Origin: Nitrospirota bacterium | GTDB taxonomy: Bacteria; Nitrospirota; JACRHJ01 | Length of the DNA stretch: 64,000 nucleotides | Direction: 5' to 3' | Assembly (NCBI GenBank): GCA_016212105.1 | Contig: JACRHJ010000039.1 | Coordinates: 1 to 64,000 of the forward strand | In this document: positions 7,766 to 15,610 of the stretch, in pieces | Layout of the letters: every line of letters starts with the position of its first letter | How positions within the stretch are numbered: position 1 is the stretch's first letter | Notes under the pieces: model-generated | The model's database searches: none | Told to the model about the DNA's origin: nothing | What the model saw: the letters and a program-made list of their open reading frames with translations, nothing else | Position numbers and translations under genes: made by a program

Positions 7766-9082
7766 ATGAACGTCCTTGCAGGTTTGACGACCGCCGAAGA
7801 CTCCGGCTCCCCGCTCGCCTGGCGCATGAGGCCAAGGGACCTGGACGAGTTCGTCGGCCAGACCCATATCATAGGCCCGGGCAGGATGCTGCGGCGCGCC
7901 GTCGAGGCCGACCGCGTCAGCTCGGTCATCCTCTACGGCCCTCCCGGCTGCGGCAAGACCGCGCTCGCGCACGTCATCGCGGCCCGGACCCAGGCCGCCT
8001 TCGAGACGCTGAACGCGGTCACGTCAGGGGTCGCCGACATCAGGCGGGTCGTATCCGAGGCAGCGGCCCGTAAGGCCATGTCCGGCGGCAAGACAATACT
8101 ATTCATAGACGAGATACACCGCTTCAACAAGGCCCAGCAGGACGCCCTCCTGCCGGACGTCGAACGCGGGACAGTCGTCATGATAGGCGCGTCCACCGCA
8201 AACCCGTTCTTCTCCGTCATACCCGCGCTTTCTTCCCGTTCCGCGATATTCGAGCTGAAGCCGCTTTCGCCCGGGGAACTCGGCACGCTCATCGACCGCG
8301 CGCTCTCCGATACTGAGCGCGGCCTCGGCGGGTATAATGTAGAGCTTTCGCCAGACGCGCGCGAGTTCATCGTGTCGCGGGCCGAAGGAGACGCGAGGCG
8401 CGCGCTGAACGCGCTCGAAGTAGGGGTGCTGACCACGCGTCCGGACAAAGACGGCGTGATACGGTTCGGCCTGGACGTGGCCGAGGAGTCGATACAGAAG
8501 AAGGCGGTGGTGTACGAGGAGGACGAGCACTACGACACCATCTCCGCGTTCATCAAGAGCATGAGGGGCTCCGACCCGGACGCGGCGGTCTACTGGCTCG
8601 CAAAGATGCTGTACGCGGGCGAGGACCCGCTGTTCATCGCGAGGCGCGTCATCATCGCGGCGTCCGAGGACGTGGGGAACGCCGACCCCGGCGCCCTCGC
8701 GGTCGCGGTTGCCGCCATGCAGGCGCTGGAGCACGTCGGGATGCCGGAGGGCCGCATCCCCCTCGCCCAGGCGGTGACGTACGTGGCAACCGCGCCCAAG
8801 TCGAACGCGGCCTACAAGGCTATCGGCGCAGCCCTGAAGGACGTCGAGGGCGGGGCAGTGCTGCCGGTCCCGGACCACCTGAAGGACACAAGCTACAAGG
8901 GCGCTAAGAGGCTCGGACGTGGCAAGGGGTACAAGTACCCGCACGACTACCCGGGTCACTGGGTGGAGCAGGAGTACATGGCCGAGAAAAGGGCGTACTA
9001 CACGCCCTCGGACCAGGGATACGAAAAAGAGGTAAAGAGGATACAGGAAAGCCGCGTGGGCGGAAAAAGCGAAAGACCATAG
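7766..9082 (+). CDS. rarA: Replication-associated recombination protein RarA (MgsA), AAA+ ATPase
   Basis: DNA-repair ATPase of the RarA/MgsA/WRNIP1 family that acts at stalled replication forks in the cytoplasm. The 438-residue product is of normal length. It has the N-terminal MRPRDLDEFVGQTHI motif, Walker A GPPGCGKT (58-65), Walker B LFIDEIHRF (about 112-120) and sensor 1 IGASTANPFF. The C-terminal tetramerisation domain has the typical ends (TSYKGAKRLGRGKGYKYPHDYPGHWVEQEY). The ATG at 7766 is the first start consistent with the family N-terminus; its ribosome binding site is weak. rny follows in the same direction after about 40 bases. Confidence 0.95.
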   Translation: MNVLAGLTTAEDSGSPLAWRMRPRDLDEFVGQTHIIGPGRMLRRAVEADRVSSVILYGPPGCGKTALAHVIAARTQAAFETLNAVTSGVADIRRVVSEAAARKAMSGGKTILFIDEIHRFNKAQQDALLPDVERGTVVMIGASTANPFFSVIPALSSRSAIFELKPLSPGELGTLIDRALSDTERGLGGYNVELSPDAREFIVSRAEGDARRALNALEVGVLTTRPDKDGVIRFGLDVAEESIQKKAVVYEEDEHYDTISAFIKSMRGSDPDAAVYWLAKMLYAGEDPLFIARRVIIAASEDVGNADPGALAVAVAAMQALEHVGMPEGRIPLAQAVTYVATAPKSNAAYKAIGAALKDVEGGAVLPVPDHLKDTSYKGAKRLGRGKGYKYPHDYPGHWVEQEYMAEKRAYYTPSDQGYEKEVKRIQESRVGGKSERP

Positions 9083-9124
9083 CACAGACATGCATTCATG
9101 AGATACAAGGAGGTTTGACAAGTG

Positions 9125-10675
9125 ATGACATACGTTTGGATAGCCGTAGCGGCCGTAGTCGGGTTCGTCATCGGCATGCTCATCAAGCGGGGCATGGCCG
9201 AGACGAAGATACAGGAGGCCGAGGAGCAGGCCAAGAGGATACTGAAGGACGCGGAGCGGGACGCCGACACAAAGAAGAAGGAGCTATTGCTCGAGGCAAA
9301 GGACAAGCTGTACCAGCAGCGTTCCGACTTCGAGAAAGAGGTCAAGGACAGGCGAAACGAGATTGCCGCCGTCGAGAAACGCCACCTCCAGAAAGAGGAG
9401 CACCTCGACAAGAAGTCCGACCAGCTGGACAAGCGCGACACTGACCTGACAAACAAGGAACGCGAACAGGCCAACCGCGAGAAGGCGATATCCGACAAGG
9501 AGCAGCGCTACGAGGAAGGCATTCAGGAGCAGAAGAAGCAGCTTGAGCGTATCGCCGGTATGTCCACCGAGGAGGCCAAGCGCGAGCTGGTCAACCGCAT
9601 GGAGGAGGAGGCCCGGCACGAGGCCGCCAAGTCCATCAAGCGCATCGAGGAGGAGGCCAAGTCCACCGCCGGCGCGAAGTCCAAGGAGATCATATCCCTC
9701 GCCATACAGAGGTATTCGAGCGACTACGTCGCCGAGTCCACGGTATCGCTCGTCAACCTCCCGAACGACGAGATGAAGGGCAGGATAATAGGGCGCGAGG
9801 GCAGGAACATACGCGCGCTCGAGGCCGCGACCGGCATAGACCTGATAATAGACGACACGCCGCAGGCGGTCATCGTCTCCGGCTTCGACCCCGTACGCCG
9901 CGAGGTGGCCAAGATCGCCATCGAGCGCCTCATGGCCGACGGCAGGATCCACCCGGGCAGGATAGAGGAGATAGTCGAGAAAATCAAGAAGGAACTCGAC
10001 GACACGATGCGCGAGGAGGGCGAGAAGGCGGTATTCGACTTGGCGCTCCACGGGATACACCCTGAAATAGTACGCCTCATCGGACGGCTCAAGTACAGGA
10101 CGTCCTACGGCCAGAACGTCCTGATGCACTCGCGCGAGGTCGCTTTCCTCGCGGGCGTCATGGCGGCGGAACTCGGTGTCGACGTCAAGCTCGCCAAGCG
10201 CGCCGGCCTCCTGCACGACCTCGGCAAGGCGGTAGACCACGAGATAGAGGGCACGCACTCCTCCATCGGCTTCGACATAGCAAAGAAGTACGGCGAGAAC
10301 CCGAAGGTCCTGAACGCCATCATATCCCATCACGGCGACGAGGAGGCCTCCTGCGTGGAGTCCGTGCTCGTTGCCGCGGCCGACGCCCTGTCCGCCGCGA
10401 GGCCGGGCGCGAGGCGCGAGACGCTCGAGACCTACGTCAAGCGCCTCGAAAAGCTGGAGGAGATCTCCAGCTCTTTCAAGGGCGTGGAGAAGACCTTCGC
10501 CATACAGGCGGGCCGCGAGATACGCGTCATAGTGAAGCCGGAGGACGTGGACGACGTGTACGCATCCCAGATCTCCCGCGAGATAGCGAGGAAGATAGAG
10601 GAAGAGATGGCCTACCCCGGCCAGATAAAGGTCACGGTCATCCGCGAGGCAAGGTACGTCGAGTACGCGAAGTAA
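9125..10675 (+). CDS. rny: Ribonuclease Y
   Basis: Membrane-anchored endoribonuclease that starts mRNA decay. The 516-residue product has an N-terminal transmembrane helix (residues ~3-20) and a charged coiled coil (~25-190). A KH domain follows ([20 protein letters not shown]). The HD domain carries [11 protein letters not shown] as the metal site and a later HHGDEE. The ATG at 9125 and the GTG at 9122 both follow AAGGAGGT (9108-9114); ATG is preferred. ymdB lies downstream, the common partner order, but here a 290-bp repeat-rich gap separates them. Confidence 0.96.
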   Translation: MTYVWIAVAAVVGFVIGMLIKRGMAETKIQEAEEQAKRILKDAERDADTKKKELLLEAKDKLYQQRSDFEKEVKDRRNEIAAVEKRHLQKEEHLDKKSDQLDKRDTDLTNKEREQANREKAISDKEQRYEEGIQEQKKQLERIAGMSTEEAKRELVNRMEEEARHEAAKSIKRIEEEAKSTAGAKSKEIISLAIQRYSSDYVAESTVSLVNLPNDEMKGRIIGREGRNIRALEAATGIDLIIDDTPQAVIVSGFDPVRREVAKIAIERLMADGRIHPGRIEEIVEKIKKELDDTMREEGEKAVFDLALHGIHPEIVRLIGRLKYRTSYGQNVLMHSREVAFLAGVMAAELGVDVKLAKRAGLLHDLGKAVDHEIEGTHSSIGFDIAKKYGENPKVLNAIISHHGDEEASCVESVLVAAADALSAARPGARRETLETYVKRLEKLEEISSSFKGVEKTFAIQAGREIRVIVKPEDVDDVYASQISREIARKIEEEMAYPGQIKVTVIREARYVEYAK

Positions 10676-10966
10676 ATGGCAGGGGCGCGGCTCTTCGCGC
10701 CGCACGTTAGGCAGTTGACGTCACCCCCGCGAAAGCGGGGGCCCAGTGACTTTGCACTGTACTTAATTACGCATGCGACTAAAGTCGCTTGATTCCCGCT
10801 TTCGCGGGAATGACAGACATATAATTTCTGGCCCCATCCTCTTGCTCCCCCTCTTAAGATAAGAGGGGGTTGGGCGTTATGAGCCTTTCGGTCGTGGGCC
10901 GGGGGGCGTTATGAAACAATGGATACCCGCTTTGCGTGAATGACAGGCTGTCAATAAAAAGGCATA
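10676..10966. repeat. Intergenic block of short palindromic repeats
   Basis: Four hairpins lie in the rny-ymdB gap. They are CCCCCGC-gaaa-GCGGGGG (10724-10741), ATTCCCGC-tttc-GCGGGAAT (10792-10811), a CCCCTCTTA/TAAGAGGGG hairpin near 10847-10868, and a decayed copy of the second at about 10920-10944. The ATTCCCGC core with flanking TGACA recurs in other gaps of this window. Confidence 0.75.
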
Positions 10967-11755
10967 ATGAAAATCCTCTTCATCAGCGACATAGTCGGCG
11001 GCCCAGGCAGGCGCGCCGTTAAGCAGCACCTGCAAGGGCTCCGCGAGAAACACTCGGTTGACCTGATAATCGCAAACGGCGAGAACTCGGCCGGCGGCTT
11101 CGGCATAACACAGAAGGTGGCCGAGGAACTCCTCGGCATGGGCATAGACATACTCACCTCCGGCAACCACATCTGGGACAAGAAAGAGGTAATGAACTAC
11201 CTCGGCAAGGAGGACAGGCTCATCCGGCCGGCGAACTACCCGCCGGGCGTGCCCGGCTACGGCAGCGCGCTGGTCACGGCGAAGGACGGCACCAGGGTCG
11301 GCGTCCTGAACCTCATGGGCCGTGTCTTCATGGCCAACCTCGACTGCCCGTTCAGGGTCGGAAGCGAAGAGGTCGAGAAGCTGAAGGACGCGGGCGCGGC
11401 GGTGGTATTCGTCGACTTCCACGCCGAGGCGACGTCCGAGAAGCTCGCGCTTGCGAGGTACCTCGACGGCAGCATCACCGCGCTGGTCGGGACGCACACG
11501 CACGTCCAGACCGCGGACGAACGCATACTCCCCAAGGGCACGGCGTACATCACGGATGTAGGTATGACCGGCCCGATGGACTCGGTCATTGGGGTCACGC
11601 CGGAGGCGGCGATAGAGCGTTTCCTTACGCACATACCGCAGAAGTTCGACACAGCGAAGGGCCCGGCATGGCTCCAGGCCGTAATCGTCGAAGCCGACCC
11701 CGCCACCGGCCTCGCGGACGGCATAACCCGCATATGCCTGGAGTCGGAAGCGTGA
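10967..11755 (+). CDS. ymdB: YmdB-type metallophosphoesterase
   Basis: Cytoplasmic dimetal phosphodiesterase (TIGR00282 type) reported in Bacillus to hydrolyse cyclic nucleotide monophosphates and affect RNA turnover and developmental decisions. The 262-residue product shows the metal-ligand motifs FISDIVGGPGR (~5-15), NGENSAGGFG, SGNHIWDKKE, VGTHTHVQTAD and ITDVGMTGP. It follows rny and overlaps xseA by TGATG, so it may share a transcript with xseA. The ATG at 10967 gives the family start MKILFISD. Confidence 0.93.
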   Translation: MKILFISDIVGGPGRRAVKQHLQGLREKHSVDLIIANGENSAGGFGITQKVAEELLGMGIDILTSGNHIWDKKEVMNYLGKEDRLIRPANYPPGVPGYGSALVTAKDGTRVGVLNLMGRVFMANLDCPFRVGSEEVEKLKDAGAAVVFVDFHAEATSEKLALARYLDGSITALVGTHTHVQTADERILPKGTAYITDVGMTGPMDSVIGVTPEAAIERFLTHIPQKFDTAKGPAWLQAVIVEADPATGLADGITRICLESEA

Positions 11756-12975
11756 TGCAGCTCGACCTCGGCCTGGGCATGCCCGTAACGGTATCGGAGC
11801 TAACCCGGAACATCAAGACGATGCTCGAGTCCGGCTTCCCGGACGTGTGGGTGTCCGGTGAGATAACCAACCTGCGCATCCCCTCATCCGGCCATATATA
11901 CCTCACGCTCAAGGACAGGGACGCCCAGATTAAGGCGGTCTTCTTCCGGCAGTCCGCGCGGTTCCTGAAGTTCGTACCGGAGGACGGGCTCGAGGTCACG
12001 GTAAGGGGCCACCTCTCCGTCTACGAGCTTCGCGGCGAGTACCAGATAATAGTCGAGTACATGGAGCCCAGGGGCCTCGGCGCGCTCCAGCTCGCGTTTC
12101 TCCAGCTCAAGGAGAAGCTCGAAAAAGAAGGCCTGTTCGACCCGGCCCGGAAGCGTCCTCTCCCCAGGTTCCCCAAGCGTGTCGGCGTGGTGACGTCACC
12201 CACCGGCGCGGCTGTCCGTGACATATTAAAAGTTTTGAGGCGCAGGGCGCCCGGAGTCCAGGTTGTTATCGCCCCCGCGTCCGTACAGGGCGAAGCCGCC
12301 CCGGCCGAGATAGCGAAGGCGATTGCGGACTTAAACGGGCTGGGCGGACTCGACGTGATGATAGTCGGGCGCGGCGGCGGCTCCATAGAGGACCTGGCCG
12401 CGTTCAACACGGAGGCTGTCGCCCGGGCAATCGCCGCATCCGGAATACCGGTCATATCCGCCGTAGGCCACGAGACCGACTTCACCATTGCCGACTTCGT
12501 CTCAGACCTTCGCGCGCCCACCCCGTCCGCCGCAGCCGAAATAGTCGCGCGCAGCGAGGAGGAACTGAAGGATGCCCTTGAAAACATGGGCCGAAGGATG
12601 GTATACTCGGTCGGGCACCGTCTGAAGCTCCTTCGCTCGCGTCTCGACTCCGAGGCACGCGCCCTGCCGGACATCCGGCGGACGGTGCGCGAGAAGATGC
12701 AGAGGGTGGACGACTTCTCGGCCCGGCTCGCGCGCAGCGCGGCTTACGACATGAGGTCGAGGCGGGACAGGCTCTCCGGCATAGCGGCGCGGCTCGATAC
12801 GCTGTCCCCCCTCGCGCCTCTTTCGCGCGGGTTCGCGGTCGCCACTGCCCTGCCGGGCGGCGAGGTCGTACGCTCCGCAGGACGGCTGTCGCCCGGAGAC
12901 CGGCTCCGGCTTCGCTTTATCGACGGCGAGGCGGACTGCCGGGTGGAAGATACAACAGCAAACAGCGGGTCATAA
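11755..12975 (+). CDS. xseA: Exodeoxyribonuclease VII large subunit
   Basis: Catalytic subunit of the single-strand-specific exonuclease VII, a cytoplasmic DNA repair enzyme. The 406-residue product has the N-terminal OB fold (VWVSGEITNLRIPSSGHIYLTLKD) and the catalytic domain with VGVVTSPTGAAVRDIL, GRGGGSIEDLAAFN and AVGHETDFTIAD. A long helical region and a short C-terminal barrel segment follow. The ATG at 11755 overlaps the ymdB stop; a longer in-frame reading inside ymdB is rejected. No xseB was recognised downstream, where a TPR lipoprotein follows instead. Confidence 0.94.
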   Translation: MQLDLGLGMPVTVSELTRNIKTMLESGFPDVWVSGEITNLRIPSSGHIYLTLKDRDAQIKAVFFRQSARFLKFVPEDGLEVTVRGHLSVYELRGEYQIIVEYMEPRGLGALQLAFLQLKEKLEKEGLFDPARKRPLPRFPKRVGVVTSPTGAAVRDILKVLRRRAPGVQVVIAPASVQGEAAPAEIAKAIADLNGLGGLDVMIVGRGGGSIEDLAAFNTEAVARAIAASGIPVISAVGHETDFTIADFVSDLRAPTPSAAAEIVARSEEELKDALENMGRRMVYSVGHRLKLLRSRLDSEARALPDIRRTVREKMQRVDDFSARLARSAAYDMRSRRDRLSGIAARLDTLSPLAPLSRGFAVATALPGGEVVRSAGRLSPGDRLRLRFIDGEADCRVEDTTANSGS

Positions 12976-12987
12976 GACAAGTCCCGC

Positions 12988-13012
12988 CTTTTTTGTAAAA
13001 AGGCGGCCCAAA
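12988..13012 (+). terminator. Possible terminator hairpin after xseA
   Basis: CCGCCTTTTTT-gt-AAAAAGGCGG forms a strong symmetric stem just after the xseA stop. The T run is inside the stem rather than after it, so termination is plausible but not certain. Confidence 0.45.
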
Positions 13013-13041
13013 AACTTTGGTTAGGTTACACGGGGGGGCTC

Positions 13042-14181
13042 TTGAAGAAACTCATAACTCTTTTTATACTGGCCGCGGCCATCACCATCGCCGCATGTTC
13101 GAACGGCACCACCAAGGAGAAACCGGAGGCCGCCGCGACGCCGCCGATGCCAGTCCTCAAGGTCGGTGTTGACCCGATGGACGTCCTGGTCCTGGAGCAG
13201 GACACATTCCACGTCCCGTTCTGGCTCGACAAGGGCATAAAGGGCCGGACCCTTGTCAGGATCTCGGCTGTGGACGGCCTTTCCGCCATTGCCCCTGACA
13301 ATATGGGCGCGATAAAGGACGCGGCCTTAAAGAGCGCCGACATGGACGCGCTTGCCAACATGGGCAATGCATTATGGAAGGATAAGCCTCTATATTCCAC
13401 TGAAAACACGGTTTACGTCGCTCATCAGCTTGGCATAGTCGACAGGGTCTACTGGGTCGTGCCCCGTTTTGGCAGCATCACCCATGAAGGTTTTCAGGAG
13501 TTTAAGCAATATCTCCTGAAGGCCAGCCCTGGCCAGCGGAAGGACGTGGACTCGCTTGTTCTCAACGGCAAGCTCGTCGAAGGCACGTTCGACGGCATGC
13601 CCGTAACATTCGTGGGCCTGCAGGACCTGCCGGCCCTGGACGGCCCAGTCCTGCTCCAGGTAGACATATCGTTTCTTTCCACCCTGTACATGAACGAGAA
13701 GTCGACACGCATCCTCGCGCTGGTATCCGGTTTCTTCGATACACTAAAGAAAAGTGGCATCAAGTCCGACTGCGTCACTGTCGTCACCTCAAATGCCAAC
13801 GGCCTCGTGCCTGTAAAGTTCCGGTTCCTCGCCGGATACCTTGCATCGATGTTCAAGGACCCGGCGCTGATTGCCAAAGACCCTCCTGCGCTCTGGTCCG
13901 AGAGCGCCGAGGCCTGGCTGATCGAGCAGAAGTCCCCCAAGGAGTCCATCGCGGTCTACAAGGATATTCTTAAGAAATACCCTGAGGTTGCCGCCACGCA
14001 CTACGACCTGTCTTACGCCTATTTCATGGTAAACGAACTGGAGTCTTGCAGGAAGGAGCTTGCCGAGGCCGCGAGGCTTGACCCAGGCTACGAGTCCGGC
14101 TACGCCGAGTTCGCCGCCGCGCTCAGGGAGGACGGAAAGAAGGCCGAGGCGGAGGGCTTCCTTGCGTCGTCCGCGAGATAG
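13042..14181 (+). CDS. Lipoprotein with C-terminal TPR motif, function unknown
   Basis: A 379-residue product with a lipoprotein signal: MKKLITLFILAAAITIAAC, lipobox IAAC, Cys at about 19. The central ~250 residues match no family I can name. The last ~100 residues contain TPR-like repeats (SIAVYKDILKKYPEVAATHYDLSYAYF, ELAEAARLDPGYESGYAEFAAAL). The start is a TTG at 13042 behind a run of seven G bases (13032-13038); it is chosen because it gives a complete signal peptide. The gene ends at a bidirectional terminator shared with the convergent beta-propeller gene. It is probably a protein-interaction factor of the envelope. Confidence 0.75.
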   Translation: MKKLITLFILAAAITIAACSNGTTKEKPEAAATPPMPVLKVGVDPMDVLVLEQDTFHVPFWLDKGIKGRTLVRISAVDGLSAIAPDNMGAIKDAALKSADMDALANMGNALWKDKPLYSTENTVYVAHQLGIVDRVYWVVPRFGSITHEGFQEFKQYLLKASPGQRKDVDSLVLNGKLVEGTFDGMPVTFVGLQDLPALDGPVLLQVDISFLSTLYMNEKSTRILALVSGFFDTLKKSGIKSDCVTVVTSNANGLVPVKFRFLAGYLASMFKDPALIAKDPPALWSESAEAWLIEQKSPKESIAVYKDILKKYPEVAATHYDLSYAYFMVNELESCRKELAEAARLDPGYESGYAEFAAALREDGKKAEAEGFLASSAR

Positions 14182-14212
14182 CGCGGGAGCAGAATACGTG
14201 CGGCCGTAACAT

Positions 14213-14246
14213 AAGGGCTGACGGCATCTTGCCGTCAGCCCTTTTC
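14213..14246. terminator. Bidirectional rho-independent terminator
   Basis: A 13-bp perfect stem, AAGGGCTGACGGC / GCCGTCAGCCCTT, with a 5-base loop and T residues on the plus side. It lies between the convergent genes ending at 14181 and 14269 and can serve both. Confidence 0.85.
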
Positions 14247-14268
14247 TATCTTGCGCATATCACGGGCG

Positions 14269-15237
14269 CTACTTCAGGAACAGCAGGTTTCTGGCCATCT
14301 TGGAGAGGTTAATCTGTTTCACGAGAGTCTTGGTGGCCGCATCGAACACCAGGACGGATTTTGAGTCCTCGGCGCCGGGCGACACGAAGACTTGCCTGCC
14401 GTCAGGGCTGAAAAGTATGTCCTGGAATATATGCCCGCACCTTGTCTCAAGCCTTGCCAGTTCCTTGTTCTCGGCGAGCGAATAGACGGTCACGAACCCT
14501 TCCGGACCGCCATACCACATCTCCTTCCCGTCACCGGAAAAAGCAAGGCCGTCAATATTATCGGCGGACATACGGCCTGCCACCTCAAGCGTGGCGGCGT
14601 CAAGTATAACGATTTCCTGGTCCGCGACGCTCTTGAAATATATCATCTTCCCGTCCTTGGAGTATACGACCTCATATACCTCCCGGGGAACGCTGATCTC
14701 CCTGACCGGCACAAGGCCGTCCAGGTTGAAGACCTGCGCCTTGTCCTCGGCGTTTGTAACAATCACTGTCTTGCCGTCCGGTGATATTCTGACGCCCACG
14801 GGCATCTGGAGCGCCTTCGCCTTGTTTATTACCTTCATCGAGGCGGTGTCCACGACGGATATATCGCCTTTTTCCGAAGAGTCAATTACCACCAGGCGCC
14901 TGCCGTCCCGTGTTATGTCAAGCGCGTATGCCTTTTCGCCTGCCTTTACCTTGCCGACGACCTTTAACGAGGCCGTGTCTATCACCTGCACCTCGCCAGT
15001 GCCATATATCGCGGCGTAGACGCGCGCCCCGCCTTCATCGGCAACCAGCTCGGACGGCCTGTTCCCTGTCTGTATCTCTCCGGCGACCTCAAGGATATCC
15101 GCGTCCACCACCGTTATGCTGGAGTCGTGGTTGTTCGATACAAGGAGCCTCCCGCCCTCCGCGTGGGCCTGTGAGTGCGTTATGGCAAGCAGCAGCATTG
15201 CCGCGGCTGCGATTAATACATTGACGTCTATCCTCAT
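14269..15237 (-). CDS. Secreted YncE-like beta-propeller protein
   Basis: A 322-residue product with a Sec signal peptide (residues ~1-27, ending AHA) and about seven propeller blades. The repeats have the YVTN/YncE pattern DSSITVVDADILEVAGEI..G..P and VSPDG-like turns (RISPDGKTVIVTN, LFSPDGRQVFVSPG). Such propellers in the periplasm are associated with redox or metal-linked systems (for example NirF/YncE relatives) or act as interaction scaffolds; the exact ligand is unknown. The ATG at 15237 follows AGGAGG. It lies downstream of the giant cytochrome gene on the same strand, separated by two hairpins, so a role alongside the cytochromes is an inference from position. Confidence 0.82.
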   Translation of the reverse strand: MRIDVNVLIAAAAMLLLAITHSQAHAEGGRLLVSNNHDSSITVVDADILEVAGEIQTGNRPSELVADEGGARVYAAIYGTGEVQVIDTASLKVVGKVKAGEKAYALDITRDGRRLVVIDSSEKGDISVVDTASMKVINKAKALQMPVGVRISPDGKTVIVTNAEDKAQVFNLDGLVPVREISVPREVYEVVYSKDGKMIYFKSVADQEIVILDAATLEVAGRMSADNIDGLAFSGDGKEMWYGGPEGFVTVYSLAENKELARLETRCGHIFQDILFSPDGRQVFVSPGAEDSKSVLVFDAATKTLVKQINLSKMARNLLFLK

Positions 15238-15414
15238 CAGTGCCTCCTGTTACTGTTTGGTATATACAATTATATCACAACTCCATGCCGGTCATTACAG
15301 ACAGTCACGGCGAACAGCCCCCCCCTGCAAAACGTGGCGACGGCCTTCGCCCCGCACACTCATCGGGTAGCCGGACAATGTCAGTACAGGCCATGTCTGT
15401 CCATCTTATCAACA

Positions 15415-15445
15415 GGAAAGGCCGGTACGATGTACCGGCCTTTCC
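15415..15445 (-). terminator. Strong hairpin after the 19-codon ORF
   Basis: A perfect 14-bp stem, GGAAAGGCCGGTAC / GTACCGGCCTTTCC, with a 3-base loop lies 22 bases after the stop of the small ORF (15468). On the minus strand the distal arm ends in CCTTTCCTGTT. It is a likely terminator for the cytochrome and small-ORF transcript. Confidence 0.65.
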
Positions 15446-15467
15446 ACAATCAGTCTTTGTTAATCCC

Positions 15468-15527
15468 TTAGCAGGGGTGGACGCTCGAGCTTGCAACCAC
15501 CTTCGGAGCAGTGTACTTGATCTTCAT
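15468..15527 (-). CDS. 19-residue peptide ORF, function unknown
   Basis: A short ORF encodes MKIKYTAPKVVASSSVHPC and ends in TAA. It has a good ribosome binding site (AAAGGGGG, 7-8 bases before ATG) and sits between the hairpin that ends the giant cytochrome gene (15575-15597) and another strong hairpin (15415-15445). The Lys-rich start, SSSV stretch and terminal His-Pro-Cys are unlike random sequence. The leader-like MKxKYxAPxV opening resembles precursor peptides of some modified-peptide systems, but no maturase is in this window and I do not recognise the family. It may be a small partner of the cytochrome, a modified peptide or a leader for the downstream propeller gene. Confidence 0.45.
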   Translation of the reverse strand: MKIKYTAPKVVASSSVHPC

Positions 15528-15574
15528 GGCTTACCCCCTTTCTGAGTTACTGGTTGACAAATATCGGTTTAACA

Positions 15575-15597
15575 GGGGCCCCCTGTCCGGGGGCCCC
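15575..15597 (-). terminator. Hairpin after the giant cytochrome gene
   Basis: A 9-bp all-GC stem, GGGGCCCCC / GGGGGCCCC, with a 5-base loop lies 14 bases after the stop of the 3807-residue ORF. On the minus strand it is followed by TGTTAAA, so termination may be partial and allow read-through into the small ORF. Confidence 0.6.
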
Positions 15598-15610
15598 GAT
15601 TCAGCCTGTC

